Assembly (NCBI RefSeq): GCF_026745355.1
Contig: NC_079208.1
Coordinates: 15,425,417-15,489,416, forward strand
DNA length: 64,000 nt
Direction of reading: 5' to 3'
Origin: Beta vulgaris subsp. vulgaris
Taxonomy: Eukaryota > Streptophyta > Magnoliopsida > Caryophyllales > Amaranthaceae
Below, in pieces: positions 10,070 through 23,129 of the stretch (positions are counted from its first letter, which is position 1; every line of letters begins with the position of its first letter). The translations under genes were made by a program, and so were the position numbers. A model generated the notes under the pieces. It was given only the letters and a program-made list of their open reading frames with translations, ran no database searches and had not been told where the DNA came from.

Positions 10070-13000
10070 GTTTCATGCAAGACCAAGTCGCGAAAGTTGC
10101 AAAAGCTTCCCACATTTTAGGGGTGACTCCTTGTAGTGCACACCTTTTTGTTAAGTGATTTTGGGAGTTACTTGAAGCTCCATAAAAGGAGGGGCACTTC
10201 ACGATATTCCTAGATATGGTGAGTTTCAGTCTCATCCTCCACTATATATTATTTCACCCAACCTATGAGAGGCATCAAACATAGCCATCAAATCCCTATG
10301 TCTCATTTCTACCATAAACCTCTATCTAGATATTCCACTAAAAGGCTAAAGAAAACTACTATTGTAATTCTCGCCTTGTTCCTTCACCTAAACTCTCTAT
10401 TTTTAGGAAACCAACTATTATACCCTATTTACCTATAAACACCATCAAATCCTACTGCCATATATGTTACCAATATCACTCGGGTATGTCGCAACGTCAT
10501 CACTTGTCTATTTGGGCAATTATCTTTCACTATCTTCCCTTGTTAGCGTATACATTTATCTACGTTGTTACACTATTGTTTTTTTTTTTTAATTACGAAA
10601 TATCATGTTATAGTGGATTGGTGTATGTATTCATAGCCATCCGCGGTTTTTACTCCTTTTCCATGGATTTTCCGCGTCACCATCTGTTGTGTCTCTTCTC
10701 CTTTTATTTTATGTCCCTATATTTTCTCGTTTTAGTCTAGTAATCGATGTAACAACCAAAGATTGTCACTTAAGCGATTTTTGACATAAATCATCTCCAA
10801 ACACAAAAGTTAGCCTATCATATTACCTTGGAATTTGGAGGTCACCACACATGTACAAGGAATTACCTTCATTCCGGAATCATTCCCTCGATATTAGATG
10901 TGCAATGACGTCAACAGGGGATTGATGCCAGCAAGAATGCCTACACGTCAATGTACATGATGGCGTTAAAACTAGCACTAGATGACACTAGAGCGTGCAT
11001 TGACATCAGGTTCACAATTGATAACGAGTCAGAGTACGAATCAGCGTCAACTAACATGTGTGACATCCGACATACTTGACGTTTGCCGGGAAGAGCAAAA
11101 CGACGTCCAATTTAGCCAAAATGATGTCAAGAGATAAGTATTATGATTTCTTATATTTTATACTACTTTACTTGGTCTATGATAGAATACCAGGTGTCAA
11201 TACCGATAATCCACCTATATGGAGAGAACATCAATTATATTACAAGGATGTTATGGTTGGCGCCACCATATGACGTCATAGTACAAACAACGACCATCGA
11301 AATGCACAATGAAACAAAGTCGTTTATCGACATCAAAATGTCGAGGGACACTAGATGGACTCAACAAGAGTGAATATTGTATTTATCTAAGCTAACATAA
11401 GACGTCAACATCATCCCTTTATGACATCGAAATTGTATAATAATTTTAATTATGATTTAATGTAACTAACTGTTTTCCTTGGTGTTATGAAGCTGTAACA
11501 AGGTTACTTCCAGTGATTGTCCTTAATGGAAAAAGATAGCTTATTTTATATTCATTGTCGAAGCACATCATTAACAATTATGGTGTAACGTCACTTGTAT
11601 GCCGATGTAACACCAGACCTGCGATGACACCATGCCGATTCCATACGCGACACCGGATTATGACGCGATACAGGATCATGACGTGACACCGGTTGCAAAC
11701 TCGCCACCCAAATCATGACGAGATGCCTGACAATCTATCAGTCATAACATATGATAGTTGTGACGTCAGAATCCACCAAAGGAAGACGATAAGTTATTGG
11801 TGTGATGACACCAAATTTTGTGGCTTACTTAAGTCCACGTATCAAGTGCCAAAGTTTGCAATTGACCTTAAGTCACCACATGGGGAAAGTATAGTATACT
11901 TTGATGATTACAATTTTTTTTGCATAAATCTGAATTTTTATTATTTTAAAAGCAATTGACATTAAGGTTGTATCTGAGACTTCGATCAGAGGTATGATTT
12001 TTCTATGTCCCAGAAGTTGGGGGCTTGACACCTTCAATAATTTAATTCAAACGTATGACTTATCAGATTAGGTTATCAAAATGACGCCACACTTGATGGC
12101 ATCCAAAACGCAACAAATGAAAAGGCGACGTAATACACGTCACTAATACTCATATATATTTACTCCGAAACAATCTACCAAATGTCATATTTGAAGATCC
12201 AAAAGGAGGAAACACATTATATCGAATTAAGGTATGTGTATATCTATTATTGCAATTAACGGTTCTTTGATTTCAGAGAATAGGTTCAAAACAACAAACG
12301 AACAGTCTCACAAAGAGTTCAGACACTAAATGGGGGACATTCTTTAAATGTACGACGACGACCTATTCAAGAAGTTAATGCTTTTAATGACAAAGTGAAT
12401 GAGTTATCTAAATAAAAACCAGCCGTCATATGCAATCCGACATCAACTCAATACTAACGTCGGTTGGAGGTATTTAAGTAGTGACTTCGTCGAAGTGTTG
12501 GTCAACGATGACGACTCTTAAGTGTTGGTCGTGAGCAACGACGTCACCTTAGTGTCTATTGCCAGCAACGACATCACCTTAGCATCTGGCGTCAACAAGT
12601 AATGTTGGTCGCCAACAATGACGTCACTTTAGTGTCCGTCATCAGTAAGTAATGTTGGTCGGCAACAACAACACCATCCTAGTGTCGGTCGCGAGCTAGT
12701 GACTTGATACACATGTCGATCATTATCCAATTAATGAAGGTGGCTTAGTGACAGTCTTTAAATATAAGTAAGTCTTCTACTTAATATGAAAATTAGGTCC
12801 GCCTCTTTAAGATCGCATGTATTAGCTAGCTTTGGGTAATTGTAATTTAACATAATGGTACTACTACAAATCTCACCAATTCAATAATGACTAACCATAC
12901 ATTCAAGTTTGTTTTGAGATACCTTAAGTTGTTAAGAACAATGAATCTATTTCATCACATTATCAATTTCCATCACAGTCGCAAACTTCATCAAATTTTG

Positions 13001-14327
13001 TGGCTGACTTCATTCCAAACCTCAAGAAGCTACCATCCTAGGATATGATGTTGTCAACAAAGAAGTGCAGACACCACATGAAGATGAAACTTGAAGTGTA
13101 ACAGTTGAAGACATTTACTTTGTCTTGATGTCGCCACAAGGGGGACATGATAGTATATACATCTATTGCAACTTTAAAATTTAAATTTATGATGTGATAC
13201 CATAACTTTATCGTCATGACTCTAGACTAACTAATGATTATGAGTATAGAGTTTAAATACAGATACAATGCCAGCCATAGATGTAGGTTTCATGGGGGTT
13301 GACGTAAAGAGAAATTACCCATTGTCACCAAAAGAAGTTTAACATCTCGATTAATAATGACGTTTGAAATTTTAGATGTTATCATGGTGATGCCAGAAAG
13401 TCTCAAGACATCGAGCAAAAAGAATTGAATGGTAAGGTACGAAGTTTTCAGATATACTTACTTAATGACAACTTGCTTTGTTACGACTTCTGCAGGATCC
13501 TACAAGAGGTGTCAAAAATATCAAGAACAGAATACCTAAAGAAAAAAGGTTGGCAAGATGACACACAAAACTAGATCTAACCCAATCGACATCACACCCG
13601 GAAGTCATGACTTTCATCAAGTGACCAGAAGATGTCTGATGTTAAGCACAACATAAAGAAGAATCCAAAAGGACAAGAATGGAGGCAACATTGGGGGATG
13701 ACACCAGCTCGACAAGATTTATACAATGAACTGCCCTCGACCATAAATGACAATTACTAATTTACAAATTATTATCATTGACAATGACACCTAGGTATGT
13801 TTTATTGTTCTTTATACATGTTACTTCTTCTATTGTCATCGTAGCCTAAATATTGTTCTAAGAGTACATATGATGAAAATCTTCCATTGCACCCAGATGA
13901 CAACATGTTTAGTTGTCGACTCTTCAATATTAATGAATAATCAACCGATTAGTGTTACTTTGCATAAACTAATGTCAATGGTAGATAAATTTTTCTATAA
14001 AGTATGGATTGAAGACAACTGGACGTAGTAACGACACGTCACGACGTAGCTGACATCTGGAGCAGCAATACCAATCTTGCCGATGTCAGAAGAAGTGACA
14101 CTAGTACTAACGTCCAAGCCATGGATGGTGACAACATGCGTGATGACAATCATGACAATAAATAAAAGGTTGAAGAGAGGTGTCCTATTACGATAAAGAC
14201 GACAACTGCATGTGTGACGCAATGATCCAGCTGGTATCAAGTTTTGTGACGTATAATCGAGCATCTTGAGCACTTAACATCAACACTTTGCAATGATAAA
14301 TTCAACTAAATACAGCGACAAAGTACT
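10070..14327. other. Non-coding region rich in GACGTC-like words, probably a decayed element
   Basis: No ORF has recognisable protein features. From about 10.8 kb on, GACGTC, GATGTC, GACATC and TGACACC words recur on both strands, including exact TGACGTCA at about 11272 and 11761. Several G-runs resemble gypsy polypurine tracts: GGGGGACAT at about 12335 and 13135, and GGGGGCTTGACACC near 12016. Two stretches (about 11806-11920 and 12983-13190) share spaced motifs (AATTTTGTGGCT, then GTC-CCACA-GGG, then ATAGTATA), suggesting old direct repeats about 1.2 kb apart. I infer a heavily mutated non-autonomous element or nested relics; the class is not established. Confidence 0.4.
12495..12720. repeat. 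Degenerate minisatellite, about 30-bp units
   Basis: Roughly seven or eight units with core AGTGTTGGTCGCCAGCAACG followed by ACGTCACCTT. The later part alternates a full unit with a shortened one ending CAAGTA or TAAGTA, giving a higher-order period of about 50 bp. Non-coding. Confidence 0.65.
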
Positions 14328-17174
14328 TGTAATCCCCCTATTTTTGAAGAGGATTTTATTAATAGCTAAGTATGATCATTAGCATGATTATATATTAATA
14401 CTCCCCAAGTTTATTAAATAAATAATTTGAATTTGGTTATACACTTATCGAAAATATAATTATATTTAATTATTGAACTTTGTTGTAATGGAATTAACTT
14501 GAGAAATATTGAGTTTATTTTTTAACGAGTACGAGTTATTATTGTTTTATATGAAGTTGTATTAGTATTGTTACCATAGTTCAAAAGGTAAATAGATGTA
14601 CTTAGATTTATATAAAAGGAGAGGGATTTAAAGGTAATTGGACCAAATAGTTAAATGGGGAAGGTTGACTTATACTAAACTAGAGAAAAAAGGGGAAAAG
14701 GAAATAGATGGAAATAAATAAGTGGAAGGAAAGGAGGTAGGCGTGAGTCATTTAAGTGGGACAAAAAAAGAGAAAACAAAAAGAAAGAAAACAAAAGGGA
14801 AAAATAAAGCGTGATATTATTTTCTTCAGAAAAGGGAAAACAGAGAAAGAGAAATGAAAGCAGGAAAGGGAGAAGAGGGAGTTCGAAGAAGAGAGAAGAG
14901 AAAGTGGAGGATGGCTAGCTCCGGCGAGCCATTAACGACGTCAATGGCGTCGAAGCAGATGCACGTATGCACAAGAAGGAAGAGAGAAATAAGGCACACG
15001 AAGAGGAGGGGTAAGCGCACGTTTTTGTTCGTTAGGGGGTGTTTAGTGCGTGTTTTATGATCAAATCTCCAAGCTTTGTTCATCCTTAATCTTCCATAGT
15101 AGTGGGTAAATCAAGTTCTTAATTTAATTTTAGTTTTTTTCCAAGTTAAAGAAGTTAGGGTTTGTGATTAAAAATGAATTGGGGTTTCTGATTTAAAGGT
15201 TATGAGTATGAATTGCTTGAGTAGAATAGTTAGTTTGGATTGGTAAAATGATGATTAAACGTGTTAGTGTGAGTTAGGATGGCTTGAGGTTTGATTAAAT
15301 GGAAGGTTTGTATTTTAATGCTATGTAGAACAATAAAGTGTTGTAATTTGTAAGCAAAACAGGTCAGTTTTGTAAATTACGTGTTTCAACAGTTTTCGGG
15401 CATTTTTAGCAAAAATACCTTTTCGGAAAAGTTGTTTGTATCAAAATTTTACTCACGATAGGCTCAAGAAACGCTTGATTTGGAGTTCAAATGAGGAAGT
15501 TATGCCCATTTTAAGTTTCTGCTGAAATTAGTAAATTGTATACTAGTTTCCAGTGTTTTAAGTTTGAATGTTTTCTTGTGAATATTTCCTAATGGATTTT
15601 GGAGTACTTAATTATATATTATGAAACTTAAGTGTTGGTTTTATATCAAATATGAGAGATTTTTAGTATTGTTAGTATTAGTTAGTTATGTCATTTGAAG
15701 TAAGAGGATCATATTCGATAAAAATAGAGTTAGTTAAAGCTCATTACTAGTTAGCCAAGTCTATTATTATTTATTGAATACATATATGTTATTATGTAGC
15801 TTTCGAGTTCACTAAAGAGTCGTTTTGGAGGTGGTTGTTTTGCTGTGATTAGTAAGAGGTAAGATTTCTTACTCAAATATTTTATAGTTTACAAGCAAAG
15901 TATTGAAAATTGTGATTTTGGTTTGAAAGCGAGGATATTCCTCTAAAGATCGAAAGTTTAATTTTCAAAGAAACTTTTATAGTTTACAAGAAGTGTTTTT
16001 AAAGAATCTCGATTTCGTTCAGAATGGATTGAATGGGAGGATGTTCCTCCAAATATAGAAAGTTCGGTTTTCGAACCGCAATTAAAAGAAAGATTATGCA
16101 AAGATATTTCGAATAGTTTTATGTTTTGAAAGTTGACGGGATTACCTAAGTGGTATCTCAAGGAATCGAAAGTTCGTCGTGTTCGTCGCGACTTTACAGA
16201 TACAGAATAGGTTGGAAGGTACGTTGATTAGTACCTCGAACTTAGATCTTCTGCTGCGGTTTGGCCGTATGTAGAGTGTGCATACTAGGGGACGTTGTCT
16301 ATAGTTATCCGGAGGACCTAGCTTGCCCAATGGGAAAGAGAATCCGTTCCATTCCATAGATTTATGATTCTAAGATTCTGGAAGAAATTATTTTACCAAA
16401 GAAAATAGTAGAATATTTGGTTTGGAAAAGAAATGAAGAAAAATGTTTATAATGTTTTTATTTAGCATTGTGGTTGCAAAAGAAAATGATTTGTAGAATA
16501 TGTTTAATGTATCCTACCTGCATATAAAAATGTTTATAATGTTTTTATTTAGCATTGTGGTTGCAAAAGAAAATGATTTGTAGGATATGTTTAATGTATC
16601 CTACCTGCATATATATTTGGCTTTATGGTACGAAATCTTAGTCAGCCAGTTTGGCTAATACTACATGGCCGATATATGCAGGTACATGAAGGTAATGTAT
16701 AATGAAGAAGGTTTGATGTTGGAAGTTTATTGTATGCTTTATACTATTTGTATCGCGGCGAGGACGATCAACTTTGTAATATCATAGTTAATAGTTAAAT
16801 TGTAATTAAATTTAAAAGGTTTGAGTTTGTAAAGTCTAAACTGGTTTTGGTTGTTGGGTTTTGAGGATACATGTTTATGAATTGGATGCGAGTCCTCAAT
16901 TAAGTTTTACGCGTTCTGTATTACAAAAGGAACTCTGCCGAATTTTCTTTAGGATTTTAAAAACAAATCTAGTTCTTTAAAAGTTTCGGATCATTCACTT
17001 AATATAGTTTATTAGAGTTTAGAGGTTTTAATATAGTCATTACTGTCTGAAAGTTTTAATAAGTCAAGGTTTTTGAACTCCCCAATCGTGATGAGTGTGA
17101 TGGTAATAGCTCGGATTAGGTTTTCCGCTGCATTTAAGTCTTAATTAGGTTGGTCATAGATCCAGGTTGTTACA
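14328..17174 (+). repeat. 5' LTR of the LARD-like element
   Basis: Begins TGTAATCC and ends GTTGTTACA (2847 bp). A TATA-like box lies at about 14612-14623. An 86-bp unit is tandemly duplicated at 16441-16612 (AAAATGTTTATAATG to CCTACCTGCATATA), with near-identical copies. Minus-strand ORFs at matching places in both LTRs are chance frames. Confidence 0.72.
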
Positions 17175-17176
17175 AA

Positions 17177-17188
17177 TGGTATCAGAAC
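17177..17188 (+). promoter_or_regulatory. Primer-binding site of the LARD-like element
   Basis: TGGTATCAGAAC, one mismatch from the plant initiator tRNA-Met primer site TGGTATCAGAGC, two bases after the LTR end. It fixes the 5' LTR boundary and the plus orientation. Confidence 0.8.
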
Positions 17189-18596
17189 AAGATTTGTTTT
17201 TAGGTACGCATGGATCTCCATATCCAAGCGTAGGAGTAAAATAAATTCAGAAATGAGTCGAGTAAAAGTTAGGTGTAAAATAAACCAAAGCCGTCGAGAG
17301 TTCGCACTTGCCTTACTGTTGTGTGTGAATGTTATGTGAGTCATTTGATGTTTGTTGTTCAATGTGAGTTTTATATTGTTGTGTACTAGAATATGTGTAT
17401 ATACATGGTTATATATATAGTTTGAACCATATGCTTAGGTAACTATATGAAAGAGTGCACACGAGAAGCGTGCTTGTGGGTCTACAACCCATATTATTTT
17501 CTTAATTATGTGAATTGATTGACCAACGTGGAGAATGGAAACTAGTTTATGGGAAATTGGTAAATTATTGGTCCTTATTAGAATGAAGCAAGATTAAGTT
17601 TTAAGGAGAAATGTATTCAAGGGGGAAGAGTATAAAAGCTTTGGTTTGATAATGAAGTTGCAACTATTATTAGATTATAGTAATTAACGTTTATATCTTG
17701 AATATTTTGTTAATATTATATTATCGCTTGTTAGATTTCATATAAAAAAAGAATTTCGTTTGGGTAAGTTACGGAAAGTCTCTCGTATCATCGAAAGTAT
17801 TTGAAAGAGTTTTGAGCTGATTCGAAATTAATATGATCTATTTAATAGAGTGATAATTTTTGTTTTAATGAAACAACTTTGAAATGTTTCGAGGATAGTT
17901 AAGCTTCTTAAGTATCTTTTGTTATGTTTTTAGCTATGTGTGATATTATATGGTCTTGTGTGCACTCATGTGACAATGTGTATTTATGTGAATGCATATG
18001 CATTGATATCTTTAACGATTAGTTAGTTAATGTGTGCAATGTAAGCAGGTTTTAGAGTTTTGGGGACAAAATTCATTTTGAGGAGGGGATAGTTTCATAT
18101 CTTGTAATTGGTAGTAGGTTATAGTTACCCTGAATCCTATCTTTCAATTATATAATTATAATTAATGTTTGTTTTATTTAAAAGAAAAGAGTATTCATTT
18201 GATTAAGATTGAAAGTTCGATTTACCTTCGAAGCATTTTGAAATAGTTTCGAAAAGGCTTGAAATTGGAAGTATTTGCTTAGAAGTAGATTATTGAAAAA
18301 TTGGTTTAGCTACAAAATGAATTAATATATTTTAGGAACTTGATTGCTCGAAATAGAATGATTAAAGTTTAATGCCAACAAGGTTTCCCCTTTGTAATTT
18401 TTGCTCCTCGATGAACCTAGGCATTGAGTTGAAGCGAGACACAAAGATAATGACGAAATGGAGGCTTGACTCTTAAATGTGAAGAGTAGAGTTCTTGGTT
18501 TTAAATCTATGGATTTTGATATTTAACAAATTGTTTAATATTCAATCTCTTTGTTTATAAGTTTCGAGGACGGAACTTTTTGTTAGGCTTGTATAT

Positions 18597-20590
18597 TGTA
18601 ATCCCTCTATTTTTAAAGAGAATTTTATTAATAGCTAAGTATGATCATTAGCGTGACTATATATTAATCTCCTCGAGTTTATAAAAAAATAATTTAAAAT
18701 TTGGTTATAGACTTATTGAAAAGATAATTATATTTAATTATTGAACTTTTTTGTAATGGAATTAATTTGTGAAATATTGCGTTTATTTTTTTTAACGAAT
18801 ACGAGTTATTGTTTTATATGAAGTTGTATTAGTCTTTTTTATCACATTTCAAAAGGTAAATAGATGTACTTAGATTTATATAAAAGGAGAGGGATTTAAA
18901 TGTAATTGCACCAAATAGTTAAATGGGAAAGGTTGTATTATATTAAACTACACAAAAAAAGGGAAAAAGAAAAATAGATGGGAAGAAATATGTGGAAGGA
19001 AAGTAGGTAGTGGTGAGTCATTAAGTGGGAAAAAAAAAAGAGAAAACAAAAAAAAGAAAACAAAAGGGAAAAATAAAGCGTGATGTTGTTTTCTTTAGAA
19101 AAGGGAAAACAGAGAAAGAGAAATGAAAGGAGCAAATGGGGAAGAGGGAGTTCGAATGAGAGAGAAGAAAAAGTGGAAGATGGCGGGCTCCGGCGAGCCA
19201 TTCACGGTGTCGATAGTGTCGAAGCAGATGCACGTATGCACAAGAAGGAAGAGAGAAAGAAGGCACACGAAGAGGAGGGAGTAAGAGCACGTTTTTGTTC
19301 GTTTGGGGGCGTTTAGTGCGTGTTTTATGGTCAAATCTCCAGACTTACTTCATCCTTAATCTTACATAGTAGTGGGTAAGTTAAGTTCTTAATTTAATTT
19401 CAGTTTTTTTCCAAGTTAAAGAAGTTAGGGTTTGTGATTGAAATTAAATTGGGGGTTTTTGATTTGAAGGTTGTGAGTATGAATTGATTGAGTAGAATAG
19501 TTAGTTTGGATTGATAAAAATAATGATTAAACTTTTTAGTGTGAGTTGGGATGGCTTGAGGTTTGATTGAATGGAAGGTTTGTATTTTAATGCTATGTAG
19601 AACAATAAAGTGTTGTAATTCGTTAGCTGAACAGGTCAGTTTTGTAAATTACGTATTTCAACAGTTTTCGGGCATTGTTAGCAAAAATACTATTTCACAA
19701 AAGTTGTTTGTATCAAAATTTTACTCAAGATAGGCTCAAGAAACGCTTGATTTGGAGTTCGAATGAGGAAGTTATACCCATTTTAAGTTTCTGCTGAAAT
19801 TAATAAATTGTATATTAGTTTCGAGTATTTTAAGTTTGAATGTTTTCATGTGTATGTTTCCTAATGAATTTTGGAGTACTTAAATATATTTATGAAACTT
19901 AAGTGGTGGTTTTATATAAACTAAGAGAAATTTTTAGTATTGTTAGTATTAGTTAGTTATGTCATTTGAAGTAAGAGCTCATATTCTATAAAACTAGAGT
20001 TAGTTAATTAATGCTCATTACTAGTTAGCCAAGTCTATTATTATTTATTGAATACATATATGTTATTATGTAGCTTTCGAGTTCACTGAGTCGTTTTGGA
20101 GGTTTGTTTTGCTGTGATTAGTAAGAGGTAAGGTTTCTTACTCAAATATTTTATAGTTTACAAGCAAAGTATTCAAAATTGTGATTTTGGTTTGAAAGGG
20201 AGGATATTCCTCCAAAGATCGAAAGTTTAGTTTTCAAAGAAACTTTTATAGTTTACAAGAAGTATATTTAAAAAATCTCGATTTTGTTGAGAATGGATTG
20301 AATGGGAGGATGTTCCTCCAAATATAGAAAGTTTGGTTTTCAAACCGCAATAAAAGGAATGATTATGGAAAGATATTTCAAATAGTTTTATGTTTTGAAA
20401 GTTGACGGGATTACCTAAGTGGTATCTCAAGGAATTGGAATTTCGTCGGGTTCGTCTCGACTTCACAGATACATAATAGGTTGGGAGGTACGTTGATTAG
20501 TACCTCGGACTTAGTTCTTCTGCTGCGGTTTGGCCGTATGTAGGGTGTGCACACTAGGGGTCTTTGTCTATAGTTATCCGGAGGGCCTTG
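18597..20590 (+). repeat. 3' LTR of the LARD-like element, truncated
   Basis: Collinear with the first 2.0 kb of the 5' LTR, with scattered substitutions and small indels. The last ~850 bp (counterpart of about 16323-17174) are missing, replaced at 20591 by another LTR beginning TGTAACGCCCCGAC. Confidence 0.75.
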
Positions 20591-22261
20591 TGTAACGCCC
20601 CGACTTCTAAGCATCAATATTAGGTTAATTAATTACAAAGATTAGCAGCGGAAGACCTTCCTATCTTAGTCGGTGCGTCACTGCCGTACCCTCCACCCAG
20701 GAAGGTACAAGGCATCATTCTTTCATATAACTAAACCTCTATAACAGTTATAGTAATTCTAGAAATATATAAAGATAGCTTAAGCATAGCTAATGTTACG
20801 TAATTTAGTGATCATAAACTTGGATTACATAACCGTCATAGTCGCATGAATTAAAGCAATTTAATTCTCACTGCTACGTCATACCATCTTCGTATGCATA
20901 CCTAAAACAGAAAAATAAAACGTCATGAGCCGAGGCTCAATAACATACTACTCTAACAACGTAAATTCATTTCAATTCATTTTATTTGCAAACAGGGAGA
21001 AGTGAATATAGTAAAACCATTTCATAAACATACACTTTGAATCAGGAATTTAAAAGTCATTTTCATTAATATAATCTCCATTATCACATTTCATTATCAG
21101 AAAACTTTCTATGGTTACTTAGCAAGTACAACAGAAGGCATATCCACCGAGGACATAAGTCCCCCATCAGAAGGTGACATATAATGTCATAGATCATAAC
21201 ATAAGGCAAAGCCACCGAGGATATTCATCTCCCATCAGAAGGTGGCATATAATGCAGTAGTCGCATAAGGCAAATCCAGCGAGGATATGCATCCCCCATT
21301 AGAAGGTGGCATATAATGCTAGGCAAAGCCACCGAGGACATTGTCCCCCCATCAGAAGGTGGTATATAATGTCATAATCATAACAGAAGGCAAAGTCACC
21401 AAGGATATTCATCCCGCATCATAAGGTGGCATATAATGCCAGACAAAGCCACCAAGGACATTGTCCCCAATCAGAAGGTGACATATAATGTCATAATGCA
21501 GGTACCACCGAGGACGTTCTCCCCCATCAGAAGGTGACATATGATGCCATAATCATAACAGAAGGCAAAGCCACCGAGAATATTCATCCCCCATCAGAAG
21601 ATGGCATATAATGCCAGACAAAGCCACTGAGGAGGTGGTCCCCCATCAGAAGGTGACATATAATGTCATAATGCGGGTACCACCGAGGATGTTGTCCTCC
21701 ATCAGAAGGTGGCGTTGTCGGTAGATAACAGAACGACACGTGCACGGCCCAGAGAACATAGTACTGCCATTCACCATCTTTCACTTTCATTTATCATGTT
21801 TCGTTTCTTTTGCGTAATTTTCAGAAATCATAATAAAGTCATTTCATAACGTCATCAAATCATTTATGTAGCCAAACATTTCATATCCCGCACACCATAT
21901 AAAACATAGCATAAACATTATATAAAAGCACCATAAAACGTAGTTGGAAGGGGAGTGCGGTTGTTAGCAGTAGACGTTATCTGAAATCATGCTTAACAAT
22001 CTTGATCATAGGGAGAGGCTTTATCTTCCTTTTTAATCTAATCAAATCAGGGATTAATAAAAGACTTATTAATATTTTATTCGAAATTATGAGTTTGCTG
22101 ATCCATTTCCATCATGTATCCATTTTAGGAGGTGTGTAGGAGTTTTATATAGACGACATCTTACTATAACGATTTCGTATTTTATAATTTCAAAACGTTA
22201 TAATTTTGGTAACCTTTAATTCAAAACTTCATTCTATTAGTCATAGGCCATTAATCTTATG
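20591..22261 (-). mobile_element. Partial gypsy-type LTR inserted in the LARD LTR
   Basis: On the minus strand this sequence ends ...GTCGGGGCGTTACA, a common end of plant gypsy LTRs, so the probable orientation is minus. It interrupts the LARD LTR on the left and is itself cut on the right by the copia LTR at 22262. No coding sequence. It carries the minisatellite at 21137-21714. With one end missing and no internal region, the lineage cannot be fixed. Confidence 0.5.
21137..21714. repeat. Ten-unit minisatellite inside a gypsy-type LTR
   Basis: Ten units of roughly 45-70 bp share GCAAAGCCACCGAGGA, then CCCCCATCAGAAGGTGGCAT, then ATAATG. Units alternate between two linker types (CATAATCATAACAGAAG versus short CCAGA or AATGCAGGTA), indicating a higher-order pattern of about 170-180 bp. 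Confidence 0.8.
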
Positions 22262-23129
22262 TGTTGAACCCTAGTTTTGATGATGACAAAGGAACAAAGA
22301 TGCAAACTAAGTATTGGCGGACTAACAAGTTGTTTAAGTGAGTGAATTTCATGGTATCAATGAAAGGAACAAAGAGAATGCTAAGTCAAGGAACAAATCA
22401 AGTTTGAATTTTGAAGACTAAGTGAAGATGTTTCTATATTTGGTACTGGAGCAGCATTGGAGCAAGAAGACTAAAGCGGGGCTTTTTGTTTCTAGTTCCA
22501 TTGTAAAGGAACGAGTGAGAATGGTAAGGAACTATGTCAATTTAGAATGAGAATGATCGTTTGTTCCTTTGCAAGGAATAGACGAACTCGCGCTGAACTT
22601 ATAACGTTAAAAGAACTAAGAATTAAAAGGAACTAGACTTAGGATGAAGCATTACAACGGTACATTTATGTCAGTTGAGTAAATTATGCCTAGAACCGTT
22701 TTATTTAAGGAAAAATCTGATTTTAAAGAAAAGATATTATTTTTCCAAAGATAATAAAAATTCTTTTCAGTTTTTATGGAAATATTTTAAAGATAATATT
22801 TTTAGTAAAAAGATTTATTTCGGTTTTATTAATTAAAATGTTCTTAATTAAATCATATTTTTGAATTAATGCTCAAAGTGATTGCTAAAATTAAGGAGAA
22901 ATAACTTAATTCTCTCCCAAATTAAACAATGATCATGGAGATCATGGGATGATTGAGGAACGTGTTCTTCCGGGTAAAGAACATCATGGGATAATGGTTC
23001 AAACCACTAATACATGTTTTAATCCCACGTTCTAAGTTATTACCACTATAAATACTAATGTATAATGAAGTTCCATTAAGTGTGTCTGACTAAGTGATTT
23101 AGTGAGTTTAACTAAGTAAAGTGTCAGTG

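Larger units (their letters stand above)
14328..20590 (+). mobile_element. Non-coding LTR retrotransposon (LARD-like) with ~2.85-kb LTRs
   Basis: Two long, diverged direct repeats (14328-17174 and 18597-20590) align throughout: same start TGTAATCCC, same TATA-like TATATAAAAGGAGAGG, same CCGGAGG motif near the end of the shorter copy. A primer-binding site follows the first. The internal part (17175-18596) is only about 1.4 kb and has no gag or pol. It keeps gypsy-like traces: GGGGACAAAATTCATTTTGAG plus a purine tract at about 18078-18088, and TTTCGAGGACGGAACTTTTT at about 18562. The right LTR is cut at 20590 by another element. Size and lack of genes fit a LARD, mobilised in trans by a chromovirus-like gypsy; the parent lineage is an inference. 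Confidence 0.72.

Noticed and set aside
11693..11959. 88-residue plus-strand ORF
   Set aside because: No family resemblance; embedded in the repetitive GACGTC-rich region, no start context or codon pattern to support it.
14826..15083. Minus-strand ORF with hydrophobic and Ser/Phe-rich content, repeated at 19095-19334
   Set aside because: It lies at the same place in both LTRs of the LARD-like element; the frames are low-complexity and not conserved codon by codon. A shadow of LTR sequence.
17177..17188. TGGTATCAGAAC and the similar site at 25657 as possible tRNA fragments
   Set aside because: Only 12 bases, directly after LTR ends; they are primer-binding sites, not tRNA genes. No tRNA gene was found.
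21137..21714. Regular repeats considered as a CRISPR array
   Set aside because: Spacers are themselves repeated, unit length varies, the host is a plant and the array is inside an LTR. Same reasoning for 60720-63480.
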